The notes below the pieces were generated by a model, which saw only the letters and a program-made list of their open reading frames with translations, had not been told where the DNA came from and made no database searches. DNA of 64,000 nucleotides from Doris montereyensis (taxonomy: Eukaryota; Mollusca; Gastropoda; Nudibranchia; Dorididae), in NCBI GenBank assembly GCA_037039925.1, contig JAXRKP010000054.1, positions 62,001 to 126,000 of the forward strand. Reading direction: 5' to 3'. Position numbers and translations under genes: made by a program. Each line of letters opens with the position of its first letter. Within the stretch, counting starts at the first letter, position 1. This document shows, one piece after another, positions 43,193 to 55,032 of this stretch.

Positions 43193-43501
43193 TCATTTAA
43201 GAATTGGAATTGAAGAAGTGCCAGTGATCAGAGAAAGGGGATCGACATCCTGTTTTGACGTTATCAGCTTGGCTAATTGCAGACACGCTTGTGAATCAAA
43301 CGAATCTTCACTTTGAGCGATATCTTTGAATTGCCTGAGAGCTTCCGTATCAGAGGACTCAATATCTCCTTCGCCCAATTCAAACCCTGAGATAGAGCTT
43401 GTTTCAGAGTAAGTACTCAGTCTAGGAACCGGAGATGTGGGACTCGCTGCGTCATCAACCAAAGTCAAAGGAGTGATGCAGGCAGTCTACCGATTTTCCA
43501 T
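43193..43501 (-). pseudogene. Acidic ORF of unknown function, interrupted by an in-frame stop (arm 1)
   Basis: From the ATG at 43501 the frame reads MENR, then TAG (43487-43489), then continues open through LTLVDDAASPTSPVP, YSETSSISGFELGEGDIESS and KDIAQSEDSFDSQ to the stop at 43193. The sister copy at 55911 has CAG where this has TAG, so the ORF was about 102 codons and this copy carries a point nonsense mutation. The predicted product is serine- and acid-rich, with no domain I recognise. It could be a first exon rather than a complete protein. Confidence 0.5.
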
Positions 43502-44690
43502 GTAGAAAACTTTACCACGTGGCCTATTCAAACGATGTATAATTAAAGTGCGCTCATGTGGAAAATCATGAGATAAAAACCAGATCTGTTACGGCGCACT
43601 TACTTAGTAACAGTCTTATACAACACTTTTAAAATTCTGTGACTCAGAATTACAAATTACAACGAATGTTGTCTACGTATTGAGCATAAGAGAATACTAG
43701 ATAGAAGAGATGATCACATTTGTAATGATATCGATACTGTTAGTATTACCCCTCCAGAAACTTTATCTTCTGTAGTAAACCATCTGAAGCCTCACAACAC
43801 AATAAACTCAAATGCAGCCAACCTCATCGAAGAGGAAGAAGACATTGGTAAGTCATTGACTTGGCTCCAGTAGGTTGGGCCATATCTGTAAAAATGCACA
43901 TAATTTCAAAGCGTTGCACTGCTTTACTTAGTACTTAGCATTGCATTTCTTACTATGTCTTTAAAAATATTGAAACATAAATAAGTTTAAGGAAATGTCT
44001 ATCCTGAATCCATTTTAGGGAATTTTGTTTTCTTACTGGCTGACAGTGACAGTGACAACAGCGGAAATAAAAAAAGACTGACAATACTGACATTCACACA
44101 CTCAGACGAAAAGTGAAAAGTGTACTCACAGCTGAACAGCAAAAATGAGTCCGATTTATTGCTCTTATTTTGGACTTAACATCCCTTTAAGAAAGTAATA
44201 CTATTAACAATAATGTCTAATATAAATGTGTTGTGCAATTCAAAGTTGTACTCTAGACAGGAGAAAAAGCCCAAACCAGCGGACTACTCCCTGGCCAGCG
44301 TTGCCCACCTTCGCGCTTGGTACTAATGGCAGACATCAAAGGACCGTCATAAGCAATACTGACCAGAGACCAGTTTTTTCCTACTCATTAAAGAAAAATG
44401 CACAACTATCGTAATTGCTTATAAACTCAATTGGTTTTGATCTCGTTTGGACCTTATGTTGGCAACTCAAATATTGTAAGTAGAAAAAGATACAATAATT
44501 TGCCCTCTGTCAGGTAACAATTTTCATAAACTTGACTGCAAAGTATTGTAACTCAATGATACTATACTTGAGCAGCCATTTACTCTACACTTTTAGAATA
44601 CAATAGTATAGAATTGTTTAATAACTAGCTTTTAATTATATTACTACAATGCCCTAAGCATTTTATAGGTGATGATCCGTCCTCCCTTTA
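43193..44690 (-). repeat. Inverted duplication, arm 1 (unknown unit with acidic ORF)
   Basis: About 1.5 kb matching 55033-56165 in opposite orientation. Shared text includes GACTACTCCCTGGCCAG, GGACTTAACATCCCTTTAA, ACCTTATGTTGGCAACTCAA, GGTAACAATTTTCATAAACT and ATTTTCCATGTAGAAAACTT. Read on the minus strand the unit is about 1.2 kb of noncoding sequence followed by a short acidic ORF. It may be a promoter plus first exon of a duplicated gene or an unrecognised mobile element. Confidence 0.8.
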
Positions 44691-46017
44691 CCGGTATTGC
44701 AGAAGGTTGAGACGGTCTATGCGAAAGTTTATTATAGCGGCCTTTACCTGGGCCTCAAAACATTTCCAGATCAAAGGAGATGGAGTGTTACTGTTAGTGT
44801 TAAGATCCTCAAGTGACTGATAGGCCTGACCTGAAGCATTTACACGTTGTATGCCTTCATCTCCAATTCTGATCTTGATCTTATTCTTACGAGCAATTTT
44901 ATCGCGAGTTTTCTAAAAAATATGTTGTGCATAATGATGATCATGCATTAAATAACCTCATTTTCTTATTTATTAGAAGATCTGCAGACTTTTTTTATTT
45001 TTACAATATTTATGTGTTGTTTTGAAATTTGTTATCTGTAATTGTAATAATGTCAACTTCAGGACGATTAATTGGTGTAAACGTTAAATACAGTTAGTAT
45101 GTCATTTCAACTAGGATAATTCATGTGAATTGTTTCCCCAGAAGATCTTCCTAGATCTTATTTGAAGATCACTTTTCAAATTCTTTTGTTTTTCTTTACT
45201 TTATGTTTATGACTATCAATTTTAAATGAGCAATTATTAATATTATGTCTTTAAGATAATTTTGGTAATTTAGATATAATATGAAAAATAACACAATTCA
45301 ACGACTATCATATCAGAGGCGACCTATCATCCTCGTGTTGCTATTGAATTTCCTCGCAATGGGATGCTGCTGTCTGCAATTCGGTTTTGTGTGATTTGAA
45401 AGTCACTACGACATGTCGAATTACATCAGGATTTAAAATCCAAGCATTTCGTTATCATACCATGACATTCTATATATAAAGGTGTAATTGTTTACAAGTA
45501 TCTGGAATAATGTTATACTATTTTTTATAATAAGCAGGGGAATACTAAAAATTTGTATAATAATTAATACAACTGATACATTTTTTGAAAGATCAAACTA
45601 ACTGTAAAATCAAGTGATAATCATTTTTTTACATACATGCAACGAGAGGGGAAAACCTCAAACTCAAAGTGAAAGTAAAATATACGTTGGATGAATGAAA
45701 GAAAAATATGTGTTAACATTAAATGAACTTAGAATTGCTTTGAAAGTAACGCTTGTGTAACAATAATATTTAGACAGTTGCAGTTAATTGTGTGAATTGT
45801 TTCCCTGGAAAATCGAAGCTAACGGCGAGGATCAATTTTTTAACGAATTCTTTTAACATTTATATATTTATCATTTTAAAACAATAATAATGTACATTAC
45901 AAACAAGCATTACAATTCTTCTAAGCAAGTGTTTCTTTGAGAAAATACATGGTGTAAACATTCCATTTATCACTCTGACGTAAATAGAGCAAGTAAGTGT
46001 ACTTATTAAACTGAAAG
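44691..46017. other. Intergenic, no gene seen
   Basis: AT-rich sequence with only short chance ORFs. A phrase GTGAATTGTTTCCC occurs near 45127 and again near 45792. Confidence 0.4.
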
Positions 46018-46310
46018 TAGAAAAACGACAACAAGTGACACCTCCACCAATAAAGATGGAACAAATATGTGACGTTTCGGATATAACTCTTCGGCAGACA
46101 ACAAACGAGAAATATCTAAAATACAAAGGAGCCACAGGGGAGTGGAGTCAAAGGTGAAAAATGACAATAAGTGACAACTTCACCAATAAAGACGGAACAA
46201 ACACATGACGTTTCGGATAACCCTTTGTCAGACAATAAATGAGAAATAATTAAGATACAAAAGAGCCACATTGGAGTGAAATCAAAGGTGAAAAATGACC
46301 ATAAGTGAAT
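46018..46310. repeat. Tandem ~135-bp repeat, two units and a partial third
   Basis: Units start near 46018, 46153 and 46288. Each holds GACAATAAGTGACAAC, CACCAATAAAGA, GACGTTTCGGATA, CAGACAATAAATGAGAAAT and GGAGCCACA. The AAGTGACAAC, CCAATAAAGA and GGAGCCACA parts recur in the palindrome at 57963-58066. Lies about 280 bp beyond the stop codon of the protease gene. Confidence 0.85.
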
Positions 46311-46588
46311 TTTCTTTTAAGCAAGTAAGCTTTTTATAAGCCAGTAAACAAGATGTGTTTTGATGTTTTTTTCTACAGAGATACACAATTGCACACAGGA
46401 CAAAAGGATTAACATATAATATAAATTTATATTTAAGTTATAATCCAAGCACGAGACTCAATGTTAAAGAAAAGTAATATTAATATGTATACATTGGTCA
46501 AATGAAAGAAAAACATTTTGTAAAAACTGAATGGAATCAGAACTGCATAATACTAGGTGTGTGTTGCCGATGTATCAGAATCTGTTGG

Positions 46589-47638
46589 TTACCACATCGT
46601 AAGGCCTGTCGCACTCACTCCGTGCCCATCCTTGTTTTTATAACAGTGAGGTGTCCAATAATAACGTGTCCCCGGTTTCCCCAATATGATTAAAGGCGCC
46701 CCAGAGCTTCCAGGACATGAAGGAGCATCATAAGTATACTTAGTCTTTCCTTTACACTTTTCTCCAGTCGTCATATCAAATTCTAGATCATGCTCCTCAA
46801 TACACAAGCAGGAACCAAACGTTAATTGTTTTGAACCTCCATGGGGATGGGAAATGACTACTACCGTCATGTCATTATCAGCATTCGTCTTATTAGCAAG
46901 ACTCAGGGTTGATTCAAATGACAGGTTGAAGTTCACACTTGTTAACTTCTCGAATGTCTCGTTTAGACGCTGAGCCAACGGTTTATGACGTGTCACACAT
47001 TCGAGAATGGCAAAATCACGCTCATTTTCAAAATGTTGCACACAAACACCTTTAGCCACTGCCTCCTGACTCAGGTCAGACCCGTCATAAAAGAAGGTAG
47101 CCTCAGTGTTTTTGGCTTCGGAGTTGTCATAGACAACGTGCCTGGCTGTGATAATTCTGATTAACCATTCTTTCTCTTCAGAAATGAGATCATCCGTGGC
47201 CACTTCTATGTCTATTCCTACTTCTGTGTCTCGGGGCGATATTGGACACGCCCATCCTGAAGCATATCTTTTGTTATCCTTTTCGAGAACATCCCTAAGT
47301 AAGTTGTATTTGTTATCTCTCTTTCTTCTGTTGCTTGTTGAAGACACGCAGACACGGCACACAGTCACTGCTGCATTTTTAAGAAAATTGAACACTTCGT
47401 CTGTCATCACCCGCTCTGGGAGTTGGCTCTTCTGAAACTCTGCCACTGATATGTTGGCGTTGCAACATGTTTTACTTTGGGATGTGAGAAAATCGGGATA
47501 ACTCTGTTCAAAATGATAATATTCTATCATGTAGGAATAAGCTGGTCTATCACTGTCATGTTTATCTCTCGTTTTATCTTCTTCAATTTCGTCTGCCTTA
47601 TTCTGATAACGATCTGGTAGTGGTACGCGATTGCCCAT
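46589..47638 (-). CDS. Trypsin-fold serine protease, no signal peptide seen
   Basis: 349-residue ORF from the first in-frame ATG at 47638 (MGNRVPLPDRYQ). Peptidase S1-like catalytic elements are in order: His in IITARHVVYDN (about residue 168), Asp in ENERDFAILECV (about 210) and Ser in APSCPGSSGAPLI (about 322). The first ~150 residues form a Cys-containing N-terminal region with no recognised domain. The N-terminus is charged, so the product is probably not secreted (inference). Just before the ATG the minus strand reads TTTTGTTTATTCATTGCAG, a strong splice acceptor, so at least one 5' exon, probably noncoding, should lie above 47645. The enlarged upstream frame starts at GTG and is not used. 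The coding part has no introns or frameshifts. Substrate and partner cannot be told. Confidence 0.85.
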   Translation of the reverse strand: MGNRVPLPDRYQNKADEIEEDKTRDKHDSDRPAYSYMIEYYHFEQSYPDFLTSQSKTCCNANISVAEFQKSQLPERVMTDEVFNFLKNAAVTVCRVCVSSTSNRRKRDNKYNLLRDVLEKDNKRYASGWACPISPRDTEVGIDIEVATDDLISEEKEWLIRIITARHVVYDNSEAKNTEATFFYDGSDLSQEAVAKGVCVQHFENERDFAILECVTRHKPLAQRLNETFEKLTSVNFNLSFESTLSLANKTNADNDMTVVVISHPHGGSKQLTFGSCLCIEEHDLEFDMTTGEKCKGKTKYTYDAPSCPGSSGAPLIILGKPGTRYYWTPHCYKNKDGHGVSATGLTMW

Positions 47639-47644
47639 CGTGCC

Positions 47645-48159
47645 TGCAATGAATAAACAAAATGCAAGTCTTATTGAAGACGGCTGGTTCACTTTGGAAA
47701 TCAGTCAGAAATACACTTGTACGAATAGATTATTTTATAAGCTTACATTAATCCATCCATGTATCCATTCGTCCATCTATTCGGTCATCCACTCATTCAT
47801 CTGAGCATTCATAAAACATACATATATTATATATGTACGTACGCACCTGCGTACATACATACATACATACATATATGGAATACTATATCTTTTAAAACAA
47901 GAAAGAGCCCTTCGTTTCAATTCTGTTTAAAGAATCTTCAGACTGAACTTTTCATGAGAGCATTTTATCCCTCTTGTCTTAGTTTAAAAGCATTTTTTTA
48001 TTTAACTTTCAGTGTTTAAAAAATAATAACTAACATAATTTATTTGTTGTTGTGCATTTTTATAATCTTTAACTTTAATTTTGTCAATAACATTTTACTG
48101 TAAAGTACCATCAAGCATTTTGATGGATAAGACAATAAGAGGCGCTCAACAAATACATT
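47645..48159. other. 5' intron and flank of the protease gene, no other gene seen
   Basis: Contains the presumed intron upstream of the protease ATG. Short ACAT/ATAC repeats lie near 47850. The stretch at 48100-48160 ending GGCGCTCAACAAATACATTA resembles the tail of a CR1/L2-like element running into the ATT microsatellite. Confidence 0.45.
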
Positions 48160-48214
48160 ATTATCATTATGATTATGATTATTGTTATTATTATTGTTAT
48201 TATTAATATTATTA

Positions 48215-48294
<80 letters not shown>

Positions 48295-48384
48295 GTTATT
48301 ATTTTTACTATTGTTATTAATATTATCATTATTTTTATCATTATTATTATTACATGTATTATTATTATTATTATTAGTGATATT

Positions 48385-48431
<47 letters not shown>

Positions 48432-48438
48432 CATTATT
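48160..48438. repeat. (ATT)n microsatellite, left part
   Basis: Long imperfect ATT repeat. Low-complexity ORFs of Ile or Leu in both directions are artefacts. LINE copy 5 separates it from a second ATT tract at 49851-49922. Confidence 0.95.
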
Positions 48439-48440
48439 AT

Positions 48441-49850
48441 TGGCAGTACCAATACTTAAGAAAGTATCAACTATGGAATGATCAAAGTACAGAGAGATAT
48501 CACTACTTAGCGTTCCAGGAAAAATATATGCCAGGATACTGGAAATGAGACTACGGAAAAGAGTAGAGGATCAGATTGAAGAGCATCAGACTGGACTTAG
48601 ACCAGAAAGAAGTGTACAAGACCACATATTTACAATTAGACAAATAATTTTTAAAAATCCTTGAGAGAAATATTGACTTGCATCTGTGTTTTATTGACTT
48701 AGAGAAAAGGCATTTGACACTGTGAGGAGCGACGAACTATGGCATTTCTTAAAAGAACACGGTGACAATGTAGAGCGAAATTTAATAGAAGCCATTAAAA
48801 CTTTTACAATAAACCAACCTGTACAATGAGGAGAGTAGCTGGAAACATATCTGCAGAATTTGATGTAGATATAGGGGTAAGACAGGGTTGTATTCTAAGT
48901 CCCCTTTTGTTTATCACATTTATGGATTCAGTCGCAAAGACATCCTCAAAAATGAAGAAAATGAATGTAGGTATGCGGAAGCTCAAAGCAGTGAATAGTG
49001 AATGTACCAATGCTTTCATTTGCCGATGATTTAGTTCTGTTTGGAAAATCAGAAAGTGACCTTCAGTCGAATATCAACATTATGAACAATGAACTAAATA
49101 AAAGAAGAATGAGAGTAAATGCAAAGAAAACCAAAACAATGCTATTGCTAGTAAGTAGAGAAGCTAAAACACAAAATCTTAATTTGGGCAGGGAGAATTT
49201 AGAACAAGTTCAAAACTACAATTACCTAGGACTAGGAGTAATGATTTAACTCAGAGGGGAAAACTAAGAGAAGAAATCAGCTACAGAGTCCAAAAGGCAA
49301 GTGCAATATATTTACAACCAATATGTACTTTCATGTAGGAAAGGCATTTGAAGGTCAACAAGAATTGTCAACAAAACCAAAATGGCAGTATAATACAATA
49401 CAGTTTATTGTCCTACTCTCCTCTTTGGCAGCGAAACCTGGACCTTGGACAGTAGAGTACAGGCAGCTGAAATGAAATATCTAAGGAGAGTAGTAGGAAA
49501 ACTAAAAGAGACAAAATCAGAAACACAACAATAAGAGATCAAGCCAAAGCAGATGGCATAAAAACTAAGATAGAAACAAATCAATTGAGATGGTTTGGGC
49601 ATGTAAACAGAATGAATGACAATAGAATAGCTAAATCAGTATACAGTGCTAAAGCCCAAGGCGAAAGACCAAAAAGGGAGACCTCGGAGAAAGTGGGAAG
49701 AAGATATAAAAGAGGCATTGAAGCATAGAAATTTTACTTTCTTGGAAGGAACAGAAAATGCCAGGACAGGGCATCCTGGAGAAAGATCATCTCAGGCATC
49801 TGAACCCATACACCTAAAGGTAGAATGGGAACTGATAAAGAAAGAAAGAG
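48441..49850 (+). mobile_element. RTE-like LINE copy 5 (5'-truncated, frameshifted)
   Basis: Starts at GGCAGTACCAATACTTAAG, aligning with about 7348 in copy 2. Segments: GVRQGCILSPLLFITFMDSV (from about 48870), MLSFADDLVLFGKSESD (about 49007) and QLRWFGHVNRMNDN-type text near 49590. It ends with GGAACTGATAAAGAAAGAAA. It lies between two ATT microsatellite tracts, so it probably inserted into that repeat; the target duplication is masked by it. Confidence 0.88.
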
Positions 49851-49889
49851 ATTATTATTATTAATATTATTGTTATTATTATATTATTA

Positions 49890-49922
<33 letters not shown>
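49851..49922. repeat. (ATT)n microsatellite, right part
   Basis: ATT repeat immediately after the tail of LINE copy 5. Confidence 0.9.
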
Positions 49923-49924
<2 letters not shown>

Positions 49925-50520
49925 GATATTGACATGCGTACATTAAGACAATAAGTCATTAAGACATAATACATTGTATGTAAAGATACTATGACATGCA
50001 TACGTACGTACATGTACAAATACAATTGTATATATACTGGGTGAACCAAAAAAAACACCAAACTGCGACAACTTTGCGACAAAATTTCAACAAAGCCACG
50101 AAATATAATTCCAACGATATTCCACATAGAATAAAACCAACCATTTTAATTATTGTGACATTATTTAGATAACTGTGTTTGTTTTGTGCTGAATACATAT
50201 TATAATTATATTATATGTTCATTAATGGAGTTGTGTCCCTTTGTCATTGATCTCGCTGTCTCCTCGTTTTATTTCAGTCTTTTGTGCACATCACGTCTTC
50301 AATAAAGTAAGACGCGTTTTCCTAAATCAGTTGTTTGATTCTTTATCATACATAAATATACCAGTATGTTAATGTTATATTTGCGACGGGATGAATTTCA
50401 AACTGAGCATAGTATTTTGTGCTAGACCTAAATCGTGCTAAACAGTGTGCTTTTAGAAGAGCATTTTAATTTATACTCATTTATAATCTACCTTTCATTC
50501 GAGTTGGGAGTTGTGAGAAC
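49923..50520. other. Spacer; possible LTR-like segment, otherwise no gene seen
   Basis: Has a CTGGGTGAACCAAAAAAAAC segment at about 50037 recalling mariner ends, and TTCAATAAAGTAAGACG near 50299 that could be the poly(A) region of an LTR before the gag-like ORF. Neither is confirmed by a second copy. Confidence 0.3.
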
Positions 50521-50870
50521 ATGTCGTTTCACGGTCAAGTAAGTGAATTTAAAGATGGAAACAACATCGTTGACTACATAGACCGTCTGGATTTCTATTT
50601 TGTGGCTAACGATGTAACCACGGACATCAAGAAAAGAGCCATCCTAATTACAGTACAATAGTGGGACAACTGGTAGATCTTTCGGTGAACTTTGTACATT
50701 GTTCAAGAATCATCATGCCCTTATTCCCTCTACTAACTCTAACTTTATGTAGCGTGAGTAAGTGAGCGAAACAAGCCTATCCAGCATAGCATTAGCTAGC
50801 AATAAAATCGGCCAGATTCTTAATCTTCACCAGACGATGGGTCATGTACCGTCATTGGTACGCATACCGC
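50521..50870 (+). mobile_element. LTR-retrotransposon gag-like fragment
   Basis: ATG at 50521 opens FKDGNNIVDYIDRLDFYFVA, then VTTDIKKRAILIT and a stop at 50659-50661. The frame can be followed with shifts to SFGELCTLFKNHH and IGQILNLHQTMGH. This pattern is typical of the gag start of Gypsy-type LTR retrotransposons in invertebrates. No protease, reverse transcriptase or integrase follows, so it is an isolated remnant. Confidence 0.6.
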
Positions 50871-52458
50871 TGGTTTAACCAATTTATTTTGTGGCTGGTC
50901 GAGCATGATGCTTTAAAGTTCGTATACTAAACGCTTTTGTTCAGAGTCAGAGACTATCTTGCGTGAAAGAAAGCTTGAGAACCGGGTAGATTCAATATAA
51001 ATTATAAAGCACAATATAATACATGCAGGTTATATGTAATACTATATTGGAAACAAACCCCATGCAAAGACTCAAAGAGGGTGAAGATTTTATTCCTCCA
51101 GGAATTGAAAACTGAAAATGAGACACGTTGACGTTGACGTAAGGCCCAAATTAGACAGTGGGACAAGTTGTGCCGATGAGCGCTGACGGCAATGGTGTGT
51201 GTAAAACATAGTGAAAGTTTGAAACGGCGGCAAATTGTCATAAAGCCGTCACGAGGACACACAGGGATGTAATACAAAAATACGTTTATGACCTAGGGCA
51301 TGGTCTCAATGAGGCTTGGTGAGAAATGAACACTTTCCCACGCTTTCTCTTTTCCTGGAATAACCCGCTTTGTGAGATCGAAACATCGTTTCCCGGTAGT
51401 TACATGACATTCGTCACATTAGAAATAGAAAGTAGCTCCTCGAACGATCCAAGTGTCATTCTTGCATAATTAAAGAATTTTTCATCCTCTTTCTTTATAT
51501 TTTCAAAGAGCGTATGATACTCGCCAACTTCTTACTTCTTGCCTGTTCAAATAAATTGAACGAACCCACATCCCCCTTGTTTTCCGATTTCTTTTGTTCT
51601 CCCATCGTTTTTTCCACAACCACAACACAGCAGGATCCATTGCTAGACTGGTAATACTAGTAGTAACTAGTAGTAATTGGTATGTCCTCTGCATGGCTCG
51701 TGGGGAAATGAACACTGATCATTTCCACTCAAGCCGTACCGTGCCGGGGTTATGTCAAATTATGCAATTAATTACACAGCACAAGCCGTCGAAACGCAGG
51801 ACAGAGGGACATTATTATATAATTATATACCAACCAGTCTAGGAAACCTCAGCACAGGTAGTTCCAGATACCAGTACATACCGCCCGAAGACAGACGGTA
51901 TGGTTCGGCTCAACACGGTTTGGCTTATCCTGTCTAATTTGGGCCTAGACTAGGACTAGGAGGAAGTTGAATCAAGGTTTTGTGCTGGGTTGATACAATT
52001 ACGGTAATGAGAAGACCAATTCCCAGGAAAGAAAGAAAGCGCGTGTTGATTTACCAAGTAGGAATTTAAATTTGAAAAGTGCAATCAAACAAGAACGAGT
52101 GACGTAAGGACAAGGCTATGTTTCCATGTGTACGTAATGCTTGATGCATAATGTGTAATACGTATTGCCTGTTTCCATGTGTACGTTTATATGTACATGT
52201 ACGTGCGTGATCTGTCAGTTTGTTCTTTCAGTACTGTAACTGTAAGTGGAGCTCTGCACAACTCAGTGACCATGCTACGGCTCATCGCTGGTGTATGTGC
52301 CAGAACGCGAATATAGGAAGATGAGGTTGAAGACATCGCAACCATTGGACTTTTGTATTACTACCTAAAGAGCATCCATGTAGCCGATAGATAAAAAAAA
52401 ATAGAAAGATTTTTCCTCACAAAATCAATCAATTGATTTTATGCATCACGCATCACGT
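50871..52458. other. Intergenic, no gene seen
   Basis: No recognisable coding region or repeat family. TGTTTCCATGTGTACGT occurs twice near 52119 and 52171. Confidence 0.4.
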
Positions 52459-53700
52459 ACAATAATAATAATAATAATAATAATAATGCATAATCTATAT
52501 AGCGCCAATATTCACACTCAAAATATGCTCCAATTAAGCAGGCGACAATGATAAAATAGCACATACCTAGATAATAAAAGATAACTAATAATATATCAAA
52601 AACACAAATACACACTACTTAAGTTATAATAACAATCACGCATTTTACTTAGTGTATCTAATTCTAATGCAGAGCGAAAAAGTTATGTTTTCAACGATTT
52701 TTTGAAGGAGTCGAGTGATTCGGAATATTGTGTATGAGTATGAGGTGACAGAGAATTCCAGACAGCAGGGCCAGAAAATGTAAAAGCACGATAAGAAAAA
52801 ATAGATTTAGGCATTTTACGATCAAGTGACAAGACGCTTATTATACAGGATCTAAGTTGCCGACTTGGACAATGGACATTAATAAGTGATTCCACATACT
52901 CAGGGGAATCATCATGGTAAATACATTTAAAAACAAGACAAGCCAAATTAAACTCAATTCTCTTCTCCACCGGTAACCAATGAAGCGACTACAACTACAA
53001 CAAGAAAGGCTTAATAATGTGATCTTACTTTTTTTTTCCCGTCACAATTCTTGCTGCCTTATTTTGTAATAATTGAAGTCTCTGCCATGAGCTCCCTGTC
53101 ACTACTGTCAGACCGTAGAGAAGAGAATTACATTAATTACAATAATCCAGACGACCAGATACTACGGTAGTGAATTTATCAAAATTTTATATCTCGGTCG
53201 TCTCTAACATGGCTTATACTTTATACTTATACTTTATACTTTTGAGAATAAAATGAATGGTTTGAAATACTTTCATTATGTGGTGGTTCATATATAACAA
53301 GTCATCAAAGTAAAATCCCAAATTCCTAACAACTGGAGAGTTCTGAATAAGAATGTCGTCGATGGCTAGTTCATTGGTGATTGTTTCAGTGCGTTTTTTT
53401 CTTGAACACAATAAGTTCAGTCTTATCGTCATTGAACTTAAGTTTGTTCAGAGTCATCCATGATTTGATGTTGAGAACACACATGGCGATTGTCTCTGGT
53501 GTTGTCTCATTGTTATTTGACGACAGTGGAAGGTAGAGCTGAGTATGGTCAGTGTAGAGATTGTGTTGGATTCCATGCGGTAATGATGTCACTTCAGGGT
53601 GTTGTGTAAAGGGTGAACAAATAAGAACCAAGGACTGACCCATGGGGAACACCGAATTGAGTAGTGTCGGGTTTTTATACAAAAATACAACACATCAAAC
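52459..53700 (-). mobile_element. CR1/L2-like LINE, 3' 1.2 kb
   Basis: On the minus strand: the active-site region reads YTDHTQLYLPLSSNN where YADD is expected (53682-53386), then NELAIDDILIQNSPVVRNLG (53432-53214) and PSRQLRSC, FSGPAVWNSLSPH and SFKKSLKT (52970-52683). The 3' end on the minus strand is GGCGCTATATAGATTATGC followed by ATT repeats (52461-52487 on +). CATCACGCATCACGTACA at 52443 and CATCACGCATTACGTACA at 53754 may be a diverged target duplication. Confidence 0.8.
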
Positions 53701-55032
53701 GCACTTGGAAAGGCCTTAGCTTAATTTCCACGTAATCGTTGTTTACTCACCACACATCACGCATTACGTACACATGTAAGTGTAGCTTACGGATAGGGTC
53801 CTGGCTCTATTGAGGTTGCTCAACGCCACATGAATAAATAATTATGTTTACATAGTAGGCCTACCGCCGTGCACATATGAGCAAACATGTTAACCTGTCT
53901 TAAGAAACTGTCACTGATTCCGACCGTTCGTCGACGGGAAACAGATTTATGAGATGCCTATCAATCCTACTTGATACAATGATTTCAATGAATATGGTGT
54001 CTAAGAGTTGAGGTGTAGTTGATTGTGTATAATGAGGTTAGTTAGAGAAAAGTGCACGGCGCATAAATAGAATACATGATTGGTTATAATCCAGAGATTT
54101 TTTTTATATTAATGACACGCTTCAACAACTGTATGTAAGTTAAATATGAAGAGAGAAAAAAAATATAGAGAAACTTTATTTCTACGACCTTGAGCCATTC
54201 TCAGAACGCCATCAATACACCTAAAAGCAACTTCAGTTCGGCCGACTTTACAGAAGGTAACCTGCTAGTTAAATACGGGTATTGACAATTACACACTATT
54301 CACGTAAAATTAACTCACTGACTGACAGCATCAGACCTAAATTTGGAAAGTAAACAAAATCTCAAACTCATATCCAGAATTCGGTATCAAACAAATACGT
54401 TGCCAAATAAAGTTTGCAAGCTTTACTAAAGGCTAGTGCGAGGTGTGATTTTTTAAATAATTATAATAATATATTCAGTACCGGTATATAAAGTACGTTT
54501 GCTGGGGAAGCTGTATTCACTTTAACTTTAACTCAATTAGGTTGCACTGTGTGATTCAATCAAGTGATAGATATATTTGTTTGTTCATGTCATTTTTTGG
54601 ATTGCTGACCAGACAGAAAATTGTAATTATGGATTATGGTTTGGATCTTGAGATTCTGTCATGGTTTGTGGGTCGACGGTGGGTTTCATTTTTTGCTTGG
54701 GGGAAGGATGAAGTTTCGAATATCTTTTTTTCTCCTAAGGAATATATTTTGGATCGAATCCAATGGCGTCAGCAAGGTAATAAAATAAATTAAAAATAAA
54801 AGAAGTGAAACCAGAAACATGAATACTTTCACAGCTTAAATTTTGGGAAAATAATATAAAATCTCCATTTTAACTACTTTGACCGTCACTTCCCTAATCA
54901 CCACACTACTCCCCCTCCCACCAAACTTTCGACAATTAAGTGCGTGTCACATTCGCGGGGTAGCAATTCTACTATACTATTGTAACTCAACTTGTTGGCG
55001 AAAACCACTTTTCCCCCATAAAAGGGACCAAA
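53701..55032. other. Intergenic, no gene seen
   Basis: AT-rich. A 68-codon ORF with an ATG at 54587 has no recognisable domain. A GCGGGGTAGCAA segment at 54957 is matched in reverse at 58284-58295. Confidence 0.4.

Noticed and set aside
47639..47692. N-terminal extension of the protease that looks like a signal peptide (LAFCLFIAGT)
   Set aside because: It would start at GTG, and the same bases form a strong pyrimidine tract and AG splice acceptor; the first ATG is at 47638.
48111..48481. Open frames of Ile or Leu on both strands
   Set aside because: Artefacts of the ATT microsatellite.
50037..50060. Mariner-like end (CTGGGTGAACCAAAAAAAAC)
   Set aside because: No matching inverted end or transposase within reach.
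54587..54793. 68-codon ORF on +
   Set aside because: No domain and no context beyond an ATG.
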